From: Rhodospirillaceae bacterium
Lineage (GTDB): Bacteria; Pseudomonadota; Alphaproteobacteria; Rhodospirillales; UBA2165
NCBI GenBank assembly: GCA_947467145.1
Contig: CANIGJ010000033.1
Span: forward strand, 1-48,926
Length of the DNA: 48,926 bases
Reading direction: 5' to 3'
Below, one piece after another: positions 15,776 through 24,314 of this stretch. The stretch's first letter is position 1. Each line of letters begins with the position of its first letter. The translations under genes were made by a program, and so were the position numbers. The notes under the pieces are model-generated. The model was not told where the DNA came from. It saw only the letters and a program-made list of their open reading frames with translations, and made no database searches.

Positions 15776-15834
15776 CTATTACTCCTGTTGTTCGTGCCGG
15801 GCTGTTTGACGCTCAACCCAGATTCGATCGTGCT

Positions 15835-16830
15835 TCAACCTTGCGGTTCGATCTTTGCGGTCTTGATGTATTCGCGCCAGCGCACGATGTCCGATTCGAG
15901 AAGCTTCTGCGCGCCGTCCGGCGTGCCAGGGAACGGGTCGCCGCCAACCACGCGGTTGATGAAGCCTTTGCTTTCCTCGGTCGCGGTGATCTCGTTGAAC
16001 CACTTGGCGAGCTGATCGACGATCGGGCGTGGCGTGCCGGCCGGCACGGAGACGGCCCACCAGGCGACGACGTCGACGCCATCGATTCCGGCTTCCTTCA
16101 TCGACGGCAGTTCGGGAATGGCCTGGACCTTATCGGCCGCACCGACGGCGAGGCCGCGGATCTTGCCCGAGCGGATGTGTTCGAGGGCTGCGATCGGGTC
16201 CATGAACATCCAGTCGATGCTGCCGTCGATCAGATCGACCAGCGCCGACGAGGCGTCCTTGTAGCTGACGAACTGGGTGTTCAGCCCGGTGACCGACTTA
16301 TAAAGCTCGGCCGATACGATGCCCGACGGCGCGGTGGCGCCATAGAGGCCGTTGCCCGGCTTGGTCTTCATCAAGGCGGTGAGTTCGGCGACCGATTTGA
16401 CCGGCGACTTCGGCCCAACGACGAGGACGAAGGAGAGCCTGAGCAGGCTCGTCACCATCGTGAAGTCCTTGTCGGGCTTCACGGTCAAATTCTTGAACAG
16501 GCTGACGCTGTTGGCCATCGAGCTACCGGCGGTCATATAGACCGTGTAGCCGTCCGGCTTGGAGCGGGCGGCGGCTTCCATGGCGATATTGCCGGACGCA
16601 CCCGGCTTGTTCTCGACGATGATGGCCTTGCCGGCCAGCTTCTGCAGCTTGTCGGCGTAATAGCGCACGATCACGTCGGCGCCTGAGCCGGCGGCGTAGC
16701 CGTTCAGGATGTGGATGTCGCGCTGGGGATATTGCTGGGCCTGAGCTTGAACTTGGGCCGGTTGAACGAGCAGGCAGGCCGAAAACGCAGCGAAAACGAC
16801 GCCCGCGAGCGTCTTGGTACGAATAGACAT
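15835..16830 (-). CDS. Bug-family periplasmic substrate-binding protein (TctC-like), copy B
   Basis: A 331-residue paralogue of the next gene downstream. Signal peptide likely cut after VQA (residue 29). The Bug loops are YPQRDIHILNGYAAGSGADVIVRYY, KAIIVENKPGASGNIAMEAAARSKPDGYT and AGTPRPIVDQLAKWFN. The two copies share the unusual AAGSGAD(T/V)IVR(F/Y)Y loop, so they arose by tandem duplication or bind similar ligands. The first gene of a two-gene unit, it lies just downstream of a terminator that closes the Rieske gene at 16997, hence it needs its own promoter in 16831-16915. The 166 nt between 16831 and 16996 hold no gene. Confidence 0.93.
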   Translation of the reverse strand: MSIRTKTLAGVVFAAFSACLLVQPAQVQAQAQQYPQRDIHILNGYAAGSGADVIVRYYADKLQKLAGKAIIVENKPGASGNIAMEAAARSKPDGYTVYMTAGSSMANSVSLFKNLTVKPDKDFTMVTSLLRLSFVLVVGPKSPVKSVAELTALMKTKPGNGLYGATAPSGIVSAELYKSVTGLNTQFVSYKDASSALVDLIDGSIDWMFMDPIAALEHIRSGKIRGLAVGAADKVQAIPELPSMKEAGIDGVDVVAWWAVSVPAGTPRPIVDQLAKWFNEITATEESKGFINRVVGGDPFPGTPDGAQKLLESDIVRWREYIKTAKIEPQG

Positions 16831-16915
16831 GAAATTCCTCCCACAAGGCCGTTTGAAGACGACCTATATAAGAGGACTATAGCGGGACGTAACCGTCCTG
16901 CAAATGCGAGCGCCG

Positions 16916-16960
16916 ACGAAAAACGGCGGATTCTGCCCGATTTCGGGGCAAATCCGCCGT
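16916..16960 (-). terminator. Intrinsic terminator of the Rieske/SBP gene array
   Basis: ACGGCGGATT (16923-16932) pairs with 16951-16960, and TGCCC (16934-16938) with GGGCA (16946-16950), leaving a one-base bulge and a 7-nt loop. Read on the minus strand the stem is followed by a run of five T. It lies 37 nt after the stop of the last Rieske gene, where the ten-gene array would be expected to end. Confidence 0.8.
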
Positions 16961-16996
16961 CTTGGTCGTCTTTGGCTTTACGTATTTACCGTTGCG

Positions 16997-18277
16997 CTAC
17001 TCGGCGGCGGCTTTGGTGTTCGTCTCGGCCAGGATGCGGCGGCAATAGGCCGGGCCGTCCTCACCGTCCGGAATGTAGTCGGCGGTGCACAGGAAATCCG
17101 GAAAGCGGTTGTCGGCGGCATCGTACAGCAGGCCGGGCGCCTGGCCGGTTTCCTCAAGCTGCTTGATGGCGTTCAGCAGGGCTTTGCGAACCTCGATGAT
17201 GACGATGTCGGTCGAACCCAGATGTTCCTTGGTGCGATCCTGGATCACGCCTTGGGTCTCGATCGCGAAGGCGTCGTGCGCCGGGATATAGCGCCCCATG
17301 CCGCAGAAGGTGTCGTCGCGCTTCTGCTCGTCGCGGTCCTGCAGGTAGCGGTTGGACGCGTTGCGGATGTGATGCAGGTCTGGCGTCACATTCTCGGCGC
17401 GGATTGCGCGCAGGGCCGGCTTATTTACCGCCTTGTCGTGCTGGTAGAAGAATTCGAAGCGCGTATGACTGAAATCGTCGCGCGGCACATACCAGCGGCC
17501 CTGGTAACCCTGGGCACGCGGCGGCGCGGAGGTGACGGGCGTGGTGCCGCACGGATAAATGTAATTGTTCACGCGCAGATAATTCTCGCCGCTCGACATC
17601 TTGCGCAGCGCATAGATGCGGCAGCCGTAGCTGACGTTTTCGATGCCGAGGCGCGGATGAATGTCGTCGCTGAAGAACTTTGCATCCTGCGGCGAGCGCG
17701 CATTGCCAGGGCCTTCGCTCATGCGATGCAGATAGGACGTGTGCGCAGGATCGGTCGAGCTTTCGAGACCTTGCAACCAATTGCATTCCTGGATGACGCG
17801 GAACGCGGTGCGCTTTTCTTCCGGCGCGGTCAGGAACTGGAAATCGGGGATCAGCGGGGCCTTGCCTTCGCCCATGAAGGTCCAGACCACGCCGCCCTTG
17901 ATCTGCACCGGGTATGAGGGGTGTTTGACCTTGTGGCAGAATTTTTTGTCGTCCGGCTCGGCGGGCTGGTCGATGCACTTGCCATTAATGTCGAACAGCC
18001 AGCCGTGATAGAGGCAGCGTAAGCCGCCGTTCTCGACGCGGCCATAGGACAGATCGGTAGCGCGATGCGCGCAATGCAGACCGATGAAGCCGAGACGATC
18101 CTGGTCGTCGCGGAACAGCACCATATCTTCGCCCAGGATCTTGATCGGGATGGGCGCACCACCCGGCGGGATTTCGTCCTCGGTGGCGATGGGCTGCCAA
18201 TAGCTGCGCAGCAGCTTGCCGCCGGGTGTGCCGGGGCCAGTGCGGGTGAGCAATTCGTTCTGTTTCTGAGCAAGCAT
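16997..18277 (-). CDS. Rieske ring-hydroxylating oxygenase alpha subunit, copy 1
   Basis: A 426-residue phthalate-dioxygenase-type alpha subunit. The Rieske [2Fe-2S] site is C69-x-H71 and C88-x2-H91, with 16 residues between the pairs. The mononuclear iron site is in NWLQGLESSTDPAHTSYLH: bridging Asp176, ligands H179 and H184, and a probable third ligand D357 in LGSTD. AAGGAGG lies 6 nt before the ATG. Such oxygenases hydroxylate rings or remove O/N-methyl groups, with electrons from a separate reductase not seen here. It belongs to the subgroup with copies 2 and 4 (YVPRDDFSHTRFEF). It is separated from the preceding binding-protein gene by 312 nt of palindromic repeats. Confidence 0.94.
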   Translation of the reverse strand: MLAQKQNELLTRTGPGTPGGKLLRSYWQPIATEDEIPPGGAPIPIKILGEDMVLFRDDQDRLGFIGLHCAHRATDLSYGRVENGGLRCLYHGWLFDINGKCIDQPAEPDDKKFCHKVKHPSYPVQIKGGVVWTFMGEGKAPLIPDFQFLTAPEEKRTAFRVIQECNWLQGLESSTDPAHTSYLHRMSEGPGNARSPQDAKFFSDDIHPRLGIENVSYGCRIYALRKMSSGENYLRVNNYIYPCGTTPVTSAPPRAQGYQGRWYVPRDDFSHTRFEFFYQHDKAVNKPALRAIRAENVTPDLHHIRNASNRYLQDRDEQKRDDTFCGMGRYIPAHDAFAIETQGVIQDRTKEHLGSTDIVIIEVRKALLNAIKQLEETGQAPGLLYDAADNRFPDFLCTADYIPDGEDGPAYCRRILAETNTKAAAE

Positions 18278-18413
18278 CGGGCGCCTCCTTGGTGGGGCTG
18301 ATTTTCGATACCGAGATTAACAAATCCCATGGCGCGGGGAAATGCGCGATTACATATGAAAATATGATATCGCGTATTCGTTATATGCGGTCTTTGATTG
18401 CAACTAAGCCGTC

Positions 18414-18546
18414 ATGCCCCGGCCCTCCGCGCGCTTGCGCGCGGCAAACCGCGCGTGGCGGGGCATCGACGAAAGCGCGATAGCGCGACAAGATTCATAT
18501 CGGTGCAGACGCGCCTCCCGTGGATCCCCCGATCAAGTCGGGGGAT
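18414..18546. repeat. Cluster of dispersed palindromic repeats
   Basis: The 312-nt gap between the Rieske gene at 18277 and the binding-protein gene at 18590 holds no gene. It contains a nested palindrome, ATGCCCCG (18414-18421) with 18459-18466, enclosing CCGCGCGC (18427-18434) with 18437-18444. A second palindrome is ATCCCCCGA (18524-18532) with 18538-18546 around TCAAG. The second type (GGATCCCCCGATCAAGTCGGGGG) is a widespread alphaproteobacterial intergenic repeat. The AT-rich 18300-18400 stretch may carry the promoter of Rieske copy 1. Confidence 0.8.
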
Positions 18547-18592
18547 GACGTAGCGCGACGGGGCGGGCCAGCGACCCGCCCGCGCTACGTCA
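18546..18592 (-). terminator. Long hairpin over the stop codon of binding protein 1
   Basis: TGACGTAGCGCG (18546-18557) pairs perfectly with 18581-18592 and the loop contains a further GGGCGGG/CCCGCCC pairing. The arm at 18590-18592 includes the TGA stop of the gene. No U-run follows on the minus strand, so attenuation or mRNA protection is as likely as termination. Confidence 0.55.
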
Positions 18593-20107
18593 CTTCCACC
18601 CGAACTCGTGCGGGTTGACCTCGGTGGCGCGCAGGTCCGTCGCGGTCAGGCGGATGTCCTTGCTGTGCGTATAGCTCGCCCGCGTCGGCGTCATCGGGAA
18701 GGCATAGGCCTTGTCGACCGCTAGATCGAAGGCCTTGGCAACCTCTTTACGCCGCGTGGCATCGTCCATCATGGTCAAGGTCGCCTCGGCCATTTTGGTG
18801 ATCTCGGGATCGTCGTATTCCTTGCTTTGGAAGTGGCGCGCGATCTGGGGCGAGACCTCATAGATGGTGCTGGCCGCCCAGGTATAAAGCCCGGCTTCGA
18901 TCTTGCCTTCCGATATCATCTGCACGCGCTGGGCGATGGGATGGGTCCGCACGGTGGCGCGAATGCCGACGGCGCGCAGCATGCCCGACATCGCGGTCGC
19001 CATGGCAGCACTCGGCGGGAAGCAACTGATCACCATGTCGAAACCATCGGCATAACCCGCCTCGGCCAGCAGCTTCTTGGCGCCGGCCGGATCGAAGGCG
19101 GGCGGCAGCTTGTTGTAGCCGCAGCCCAGCTGTTCCTTGGCGCAGAGCGCGTCGGGCGGTTGCATGTCGCTGGTGGCGAGATCGCCATATTGGATTTTCA
19201 CCAGCGATTTGCGGTCGATCGCCTTGATCAGGGCGGTACGCACGCGCACGTCTTGGAGCGCCTTGTTCTGCCCAGCGGACGGGAAACCCAGGAAGGTGTA
19301 GCCCATGGCGGGCGGCGACAGCGACACCTCGAACTTGCCGCTTTTGAGCAGATCGACCGCCTGGTCCGCGGGCAGATCGGCGACGATGTCGGCCTTGTCG
19401 GTCAGCAGAGCCGCGACCTGCGTGCCCATATCCGGGATGAACTCGGCCTGCACGCGGCCGATGGCCGCGCCCGGCTTCACCGGGCGCTCGCGGTAGTCCT
19501 TATATTTCTCGGCCGTGATGCCGGTGTTCTTGTCGAAGGACACGATCTTGTACGGCGCGGTGCCGACCGGCTTGGCGCCAAAATCCAATTTGTTGGCGAG
19601 CGGCTCGTGGATGTGTTTCGGATAGATCGGCGTGCGGAACACCATCCACATCATGCCGTCCGGCACGGGATGTTTGGATGTGATGCGCAGCTTGTAGGGG
19701 CCGAGCTTCTCGACCTTATCGATCCAGGTCCAATAGGCCTTGTAGCGCAGGTTCACTTTCGGATCGATGAGGTAGTTGAGCGTGTAGACCACATCGTCGG
19801 CGGTGAATTTCTGCCCGTCATGCCACAGCACATCCTCGTGCAGTTCGTATTCGTAAACCGTCGGGCTCGGCTGCGCCCAGGATTTGGCGAGATGGCCGAC
19901 GAACTTGCCTTCCTTGCCGTTAAAGCCCAGCAGGTGATCGTAGACCGACGGCCCCCAAACGTTGGAGACGACGCCGGGATTGAGATAGGTGTCCAAGGTC
20001 GAGGCCGGCTCGGCGAACGGAAAACGCATCGTGTCCTTGGCCTTCTGCGCAAACGCAGGTGCGGCGAGCAGGGCGAGGGCGGCGGCGAGAAGCAGTTTCG
20101 TTTTCAT
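18590..20107 (-). CDS. ABC family-5 substrate-binding protein (peptide/opine type), copy 1
   Basis: A 505-residue periplasmic solute-binding protein of the DppA/OppA fold. Signal peptide cut after AFA (residue 20), mature start QKAKDTMRFP. Family hallmarks are the VLWHDGQKFTADDVVYTLNYLIDP segment and the AGAKKLLAEAGYADGFDM repeat. A Cys pair, LCAKEQLGC (C-x6-C), shared by all five copies, should form a disulfide. The C-terminus ends HEFGWK like most copies. No permease or ATPase gene accompanies it. It starts 9 nt after Rieske copy 2, so the two are cotranscribed; it is closest to copy 5 (both NVWGPSxYD). Confidence 0.92.
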   Translation of the reverse strand: MKTKLLLAAALALLAAPAFAQKAKDTMRFPFAEPASTLDTYLNPGVVSNVWGPSVYDHLLGFNGKEGKFVGHLAKSWAQPSPTVYEYELHEDVLWHDGQKFTADDVVYTLNYLIDPKVNLRYKAYWTWIDKVEKLGPYKLRITSKHPVPDGMMWMVFRTPIYPKHIHEPLANKLDFGAKPVGTAPYKIVSFDKNTGITAEKYKDYRERPVKPGAAIGRVQAEFIPDMGTQVAALLTDKADIVADLPADQAVDLLKSGKFEVSLSPPAMGYTFLGFPSAGQNKALQDVRVRTALIKAIDRKSLVKIQYGDLATSDMQPPDALCAKEQLGCGYNKLPPAFDPAGAKKLLAEAGYADGFDMVISCFPPSAAMATAMSGMLRAVGIRATVRTHPIAQRVQMISEGKIEAGLYTWAASTIYEVSPQIARHFQSKEYDDPEITKMAEATLTMMDDATRRKEVAKAFDLAVDKAYAFPMTPTRASYTHSKDIRLTATDLRATEVNPHEFGWK

Positions 20108-20116
20108 GTTGCCTGG

Positions 20117-21409
20117 TTACTCCGCCGCGACCTTGTTCGGCCCGCCATCGGGGCCTTGGCCGAGCACGCGTTTGCAATAGGCGGTGCCATCCTCGCCGGG
20201 CCGCACGTAGTCCGCCGTGCAGATGAAGTCCGGGAAGGTGTTCTGCTTGGGATCGCGCAGTAGGCCGGGCGCCTTGCCGGTTTCTTCGGTCTGCTTGATG
20301 GCGGCAAGCAGCGCCTTGCGGACTTCGATGATGACGATATCGGTCGAGCCCAGATGTTCCTGGGTGCGATCCTGGATCACGCCCGCCGTCTCGATGGCGA
20401 ATTTGTCCTGCGCGGGAGCCGAGCGGCCCATACCGGCGAAGGTGTCGTCGCGCTTCATCTCGTCGCGGTCCTGCATATAGCGGTTGGACGCGCGGCGGAT
20501 ATGGCGTCCGTCGGCGGCGACCTGTTCGCCCTTCGCCTTGGCGTAGAAGGCCTTATCGAGGGTGCCGTTGTGCTGATAGATGAATTCGAAGCGCGTATGG
20601 CTGTAATCGTCGCGCGGTACGTACCAGCGGCCTTGATAACCGACGGCGGGCGGCGGCTCGACCCCGGACGGCGTGGTGCCGCAAGGATAGATGTAATTGT
20701 TCACGCGCAGATATTGTTTGCCGTCGTTCATATTGCGCATGGCATAGATGCGGCAGCCGTAGCTCGTGCTTTCGATGGCGAGGCGGGGTTGGGTATCCTC
20801 GGCGAAGAACGCGGCGGATGAGCCCGGCAGGCCGCCGAGCGGGCCCGGGCTCATGCGATGCAGATACGAGGTGTGCGCCGGATCGGTCGAACTTTCGAGA
20901 CCCTGCAGCCAATTGCAGTCTTGGATCACGCGAAAGGCGATGCGTTTCTCCGGCGGGCAATCCAAATATTGGAAGGCTGGGATGAGCGGTGCTTCGCCTT
21001 CGCCCATATAGGTCCAGATGACGCCGCCATATTCCTGCACGGGATATGAAGGATGTTTCACCTTGTGGCAGAATTTTTTGTCTTCCGGCTCGGCAGGCTG
21101 GTCGATGCATTTGCCGTTAATGTCGAACAGCCAGCCGTGATAGAGGCAACGCAAGCCGCCGTTCTCGACGCGGCCGTAGGACAGATCGGTCGCGCGATGC
21201 GCGCAATGCAGGCCGATCAGGCCCAGGCGATCCTGATCGTCGCGGAATAGCACCAGATCCTCACTCAGGATCTTGATCGGCATGGGGTGACCGCCGATGG
21301 GCATTTCCTCCGCCGTGGCGATCGGGTGCCAATAGCTGCGCAGGAAGCGCCCGCCCGGTGTGCCGGGGCCGGTCTGGGTGACGAGGTTGTTTTGCTGGTG
21401 CGACAACAT
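20117..21409 (-). CDS. Rieske ring-hydroxylating oxygenase alpha subunit, copy 2
   Basis: A 430-residue alpha subunit aligned without gaps to copy 1 over the first 190 residues: Rieske ligands C69, H71, C88, H91; iron site N166-W-L-Q with D176, H179 and H184. AGGAG overlaps the upstream stop region, 7 nt before the ATG. It lies 10 nt after binding protein 2 and 9 nt before binding protein 1, the tightest spacing of the array. The EYGGVIWTYMGEGEAPLIPAFQYLDCP segment is shared almost exactly with copy 4, marking these two as recent relatives. Like all copies it keeps a conserved Cys near the C-terminus (GTAYCKRVLG). Confidence 0.94.
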   Translation of the reverse strand: MLSHQQNNLVTQTGPGTPGGRFLRSYWHPIATAEEMPIGGHPMPIKILSEDLVLFRDDQDRLGLIGLHCAHRATDLSYGRVENGGLRCLYHGWLFDINGKCIDQPAEPEDKKFCHKVKHPSYPVQEYGGVIWTYMGEGEAPLIPAFQYLDCPPEKRIAFRVIQDCNWLQGLESSTDPAHTSYLHRMSPGPLGGLPGSSAAFFAEDTQPRLAIESTSYGCRIYAMRNMNDGKQYLRVNNYIYPCGTTPSGVEPPPAVGYQGRWYVPRDDYSHTRFEFIYQHNGTLDKAFYAKAKGEQVAADGRHIRRASNRYMQDRDEMKRDDTFAGMGRSAPAQDKFAIETAGVIQDRTQEHLGSTDIVIIEVRKALLAAIKQTEETGKAPGLLRDPKQNTFPDFICTADYVRPGEDGTAYCKRVLGQGPDGGPNKVAAE

Positions 21410-21419
21410 GGCGGTACTC

Positions 21420-22946
21420 CTATTTCCAGCCGAATTCGTGAACGGGGACCGTCTGCGCCGGGTGCATCATCTCGGGCGCGGCCAGAAGCCGCACTTCCTT
21501 TGTATGCGTGTAGATCTCCGGGCTCGGTGTCATCGGGAAGGCATAGGCCTTCTCGGTGATCTGATCGAAGACCTTGCCGACGGCGATACGGCGTTGCGCA
21601 TCGTCGATGATCGGCAGGGTTTTGGAGGCTTCGACGTTCATCGGCTGATCGTCGTAATCGTTGCTGAGGAAATGACGCACGATCTGCGGGCTGACCTCGA
21701 AGCTGGCGCCGCCGCTCCAGCCGAACAGGCCGATCTCGATCTTGCCTTGATTGAGCAGCGAGACGCGTTGCGTGATCGAAATGGGCGTGACCGAGGCGTT
21801 GATGCCGACATTGCGCAGCATGCCGGAAATCGCGACCGCCTCGGGCATGTATTTCTGAAAGCCCGAGATCACGACGTCGAAGCCGTTGGGATAGCCGGCT
21901 TCGGCCATCAGTTTCTTGGCGCCGTCCGGATCGAACGCGGGGTACAGCTTGGTATAGCCGCAACCGAGCTGCGCCTTGTCGCACAGCCCTTCGACCGGCT
22001 GCATGTTGCCGGCCCATTCGCCGTATTTCAGTTTGACCAGCGCCTTGCGGTCGATCGCCTTGGCGACGGCAAGACGGATGCGCTGATCGGCCAGCATCTT
22101 TTTGTTTTTCCAGCCCGACGACGGGAAGGTGAGGAAGGTGTAGCCGACGGCCGCCGGGGCGAGCGAGACCTCGAACTTGCCGCTTTTGACCAGATCGGCC
22201 GCCTGATCGGGCGGCAGGTCGGCGACGAGGTCGGCCTTGCCGGTGAGGAGTGCTGCCACCAGGGTGCCGGTATCGTGGATCGGCTCCGACACGATATGGC
22301 CGAACGAGCCTTTGGGTTTGAGCGAGGTGGGCTTAAAGTCTTTGTAGTTCTCGGCGACGATGCCGGCGATCTTTTCGACCTTGTTGATCTTGTAGGGGCC
22401 GGTGCCGACGGGCTTGTCGCCGAACGCCGATTTGTCGGCGAGCGGTTCATGCAGATGTTTGGGATAAATCGCCCAGCCGGACGCCATCCACATCAAGCCA
22501 TCCGGCACGGGCTGCTTCGCGGTGACGCGGACCTTGTTGGGGCCGAGCTTCTCGACCTTGGCGATCCAATCCCAGTTCGCTTTGTAGCGCAGCTGCGTTT
22601 TCGGATCGGTGAGCCAGGACAGCGTATAGACGACATCGTCGGCGGTCAGCGGCTGGCCGTCATGCCATTTCACATCGTCGCGAATCTCGTATTCATAGAC
22701 CGTATCGCTCGGCTGCGTGTAGGACTTGGCGAGTGCGGGAAGGAACTTGCCGGTCGCCGGATCGAAGGCCAGCAGATCGTCCCACACCGAATTCGACCAG
22801 ACATAATGATAGGCCCCCGGCGAGGTGTAACGCTCGAACGTCGGCTCGTTCTCCTGCATCGGATAACGCAGCGTGTCTTTCGATTTCTGCGCGAGTGCCG
22901 GTTGGGCGAACACTGCGAGCGCAGCGATGGCGATAGCTAGTTTCAT
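21420..22946 (-). CDS. ABC family-5 substrate-binding protein, copy 2
   Basis: A 508-residue periplasmic binding protein. The start at 22946 is chosen because MKLAIAIAALAVFAQPALA is a complete signal peptide (cut after residue 19), while the longer reading to 23063 would overlap the upstream Rieske gene and bury the signal. The mature start is QKSKDTLRYP. It carries VKWHDGQPLTADDVVYTLSWLTDP and the LCDKAQLGC Cys pair, and ends HEFGWK. It is closest to copy 4 (both YTSPGxYHYVWS). It lies 56 nt after Rieske copy 3 across a hairpin, then 10 nt before Rieske copy 2. Confidence 0.92.
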   Translation of the reverse strand: MKLAIAIAALAVFAQPALAQKSKDTLRYPMQENEPTFERYTSPGAYHYVWSNSVWDDLLAFDPATGKFLPALAKSYTQPSDTVYEYEIRDDVKWHDGQPLTADDVVYTLSWLTDPKTQLRYKANWDWIAKVEKLGPNKVRVTAKQPVPDGLMWMASGWAIYPKHLHEPLADKSAFGDKPVGTGPYKINKVEKIAGIVAENYKDFKPTSLKPKGSFGHIVSEPIHDTGTLVAALLTGKADLVADLPPDQAADLVKSGKFEVSLAPAAVGYTFLTFPSSGWKNKKMLADQRIRLAVAKAIDRKALVKLKYGEWAGNMQPVEGLCDKAQLGCGYTKLYPAFDPDGAKKLMAEAGYPNGFDVVISGFQKYMPEAVAISGMLRNVGINASVTPISITQRVSLLNQGKIEIGLFGWSGGASFEVSPQIVRHFLSNDYDDQPMNVEASKTLPIIDDAQRRIAVGKVFDQITEKAYAFPMTPSPEIYTHTKEVRLLAAPEMMHPAQTVPVHEFGWK

Positions 22947-22968
22947 CGTGAGTCTTCCCTGTTCGTAT

Positions 22969-23006
22969 CCGCCGGGCTTTTGCCCGGCGGTTCTTTTTAT
23001 TTTTAC
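22969..23006 (+). terminator. Intrinsic terminator facing against the operon
   Basis: CCGCCGGGC (22969-22977), loop TTTT, GCCCGGCGG (22982-22990), followed on the plus strand by TTCTTTTTATTTTTAC. This is a textbook terminator for plus-strand (antisense) transcription, yet all flanking genes are on the minus strand. For the sense transcript it is an intercistronic hairpin without a U-run, between Rieske copy 3 and binding protein 2. Confidence 0.8.
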
Positions 23007-24295
23007 TCGGCGGCCGCCAGATGGGCGCCACGGCCGGGGGCGACGCCCAGTACGCGCTTGCAATAAGCCGGGCCATCTTCGCCATCCGGGATGTAATCCG
23101 CGGTGCAGATGAAATCCGGGAACTTGTTGTTGTTGGGATCGCGCAGTAGGCCCGGCGCTTCGCCGGTCGTTTCCATCTGCTTGATCGCGCCGAGGAGCGC
23201 CTTGCGCACCTCGATGATGACGATATCGGTGGAACCCAGATGTTCCTGGGTGCGGTCCTGGATCACGCCGGCCGTTTCAATCGCGAAGGCGTCTTGCGCG
23301 GGTGCATAACGGCCCATGCCGGCAAAGTCGCCGCCCTCGCGCTTCAGTTCCTCGCGGTCCTGCAGGTAGCGATTGGCCGCGTTGCGCACATGGCGTTTGT
23401 CGGCGTTGACTTCCTTGCCCTTCGACTTGATCCAATGCGCCTTATCGATGCCTTCCTTGCGGTAGACGAATTCAAAGCGGCAATGGCTGTTGTCGTCGAT
23501 CGGCACATAGGCGCGGCCCTGATAACCGCCGACCGGCGGCGGCTCGGAGCTGACCGGCGTCGTGCCGTTGGGATAGAGATAATTGTTCACGCGCAGGTAG
23601 TTCTTGCCGTCCTTGAATTTGCGCAGCGCATAGATGCGGGCGCCGTAGCTGGTGTGTTCGACGCCGAGGCGAGGGTAAATATCCTCGCCGAACATGCGGG
23701 CATCGCTGCCGATCTGCGCGCCGATCATGCCGGGGCTGAGGCGATGCAGGTAGGAGACATGTGCCGGATCGGTCGAGCTTTCGAGGCCTTGCAGCCAGTT
23801 GCAGTCCTGGATGACGCGGAACGCCATGCGGCATTCCTCAGGCGCGGTCAGGAATTGATAATCGGGGATCAACGGGGCTTCGCCTTCGCCCATATAGGCC
23901 CAGATGGCGCCGCCCTTCTGCTGCACCGGATAGGACACCTGGCGCACCTTGTGGCAGAACTTTTTGTCGTCCGGTTCGGCGGGCTGATCGAGGCACTGGC
24001 CGTTAATATCGAACAGCCATCCGTGATAGAGGCAGCGGAGCCCACCATTTTCGACGCGACCGTATGACAGGTCCGTGCCGCGATGGGCGCAATGCAGGCC
24101 GATGAGACCGAGACGATTTTGATCGTCGCGGAACAGCACCAATTCCTCGCCCATGACCTTGAGCGGGAGCGGGTGGCCGCCGATCGGCATTTCCTCGTCG
24201 GTCGCGACGGGTTGCCAATAGCTGCGCAGCAGCTTGCCGCCGGGCGTGCCGGCATCGGTTTGCGTCACGAGCTCGTTCTGCGGTTTCGACAGCAT
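23003..24295 (-). CDS. Rieske ring-hydroxylating oxygenase alpha subunit, copy 3
   Basis: A 430-residue alpha subunit with the same ligand positions as copy 1 (C69, H71, C88, H91, D176, H179, H184). It falls in a second subgroup with copy 5: HCAHRGTDLSYG instead of HCAHRATDLSYG, YPNGTTP instead of YPCGTTP, and YVPIDDNSH instead of YVPRDDxSH. These lie in the catalytic domain, so the substrate pocket probably differs from copies 1, 2 and 4. TAAGGAG precedes the ATG by 9 nt. It starts 19 nt after binding protein 3. Confidence 0.94.
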   Translation of the reverse strand: MLSKPQNELVTQTDAGTPGGKLLRSYWQPVATDEEMPIGGHPLPLKVMGEELVLFRDDQNRLGLIGLHCAHRGTDLSYGRVENGGLRCLYHGWLFDINGQCLDQPAEPDDKKFCHKVRQVSYPVQQKGGAIWAYMGEGEAPLIPDYQFLTAPEECRMAFRVIQDCNWLQGLESSTDPAHVSYLHRLSPGMIGAQIGSDARMFGEDIYPRLGVEHTSYGARIYALRKFKDGKNYLRVNNYLYPNGTTPVSSEPPPVGGYQGRAYVPIDDNSHCRFEFVYRKEGIDKAHWIKSKGKEVNADKRHVRNAANRYLQDREELKREGGDFAGMGRYAPAQDAFAIETAGVIQDRTQEHLGSTDIVIIEVRKALLGAIKQMETTGEAPGLLRDPNNNKFPDFICTADYIPDGEDGPAYCKRVLGVAPGRGAHLAAAE

Positions 24296-24314
24296 CGGCG
24301 GTACTCCTTATTGC

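Noticed and set aside
18827..20263. 478-codon open frame on the plus strand opposite binding protein 1
   Set aside because: It is antisense to a clear family-5 binding protein, has an Arg/Gly/His-rich composition typical of GC-rich shadow frames, and no domain is recognisable.
21360..22940. 526-codon open frame on the plus strand opposite binding protein 2
   Set aside because: Same antisense-shadow composition; the minus strand has signal peptide, fold motifs and paralogues.
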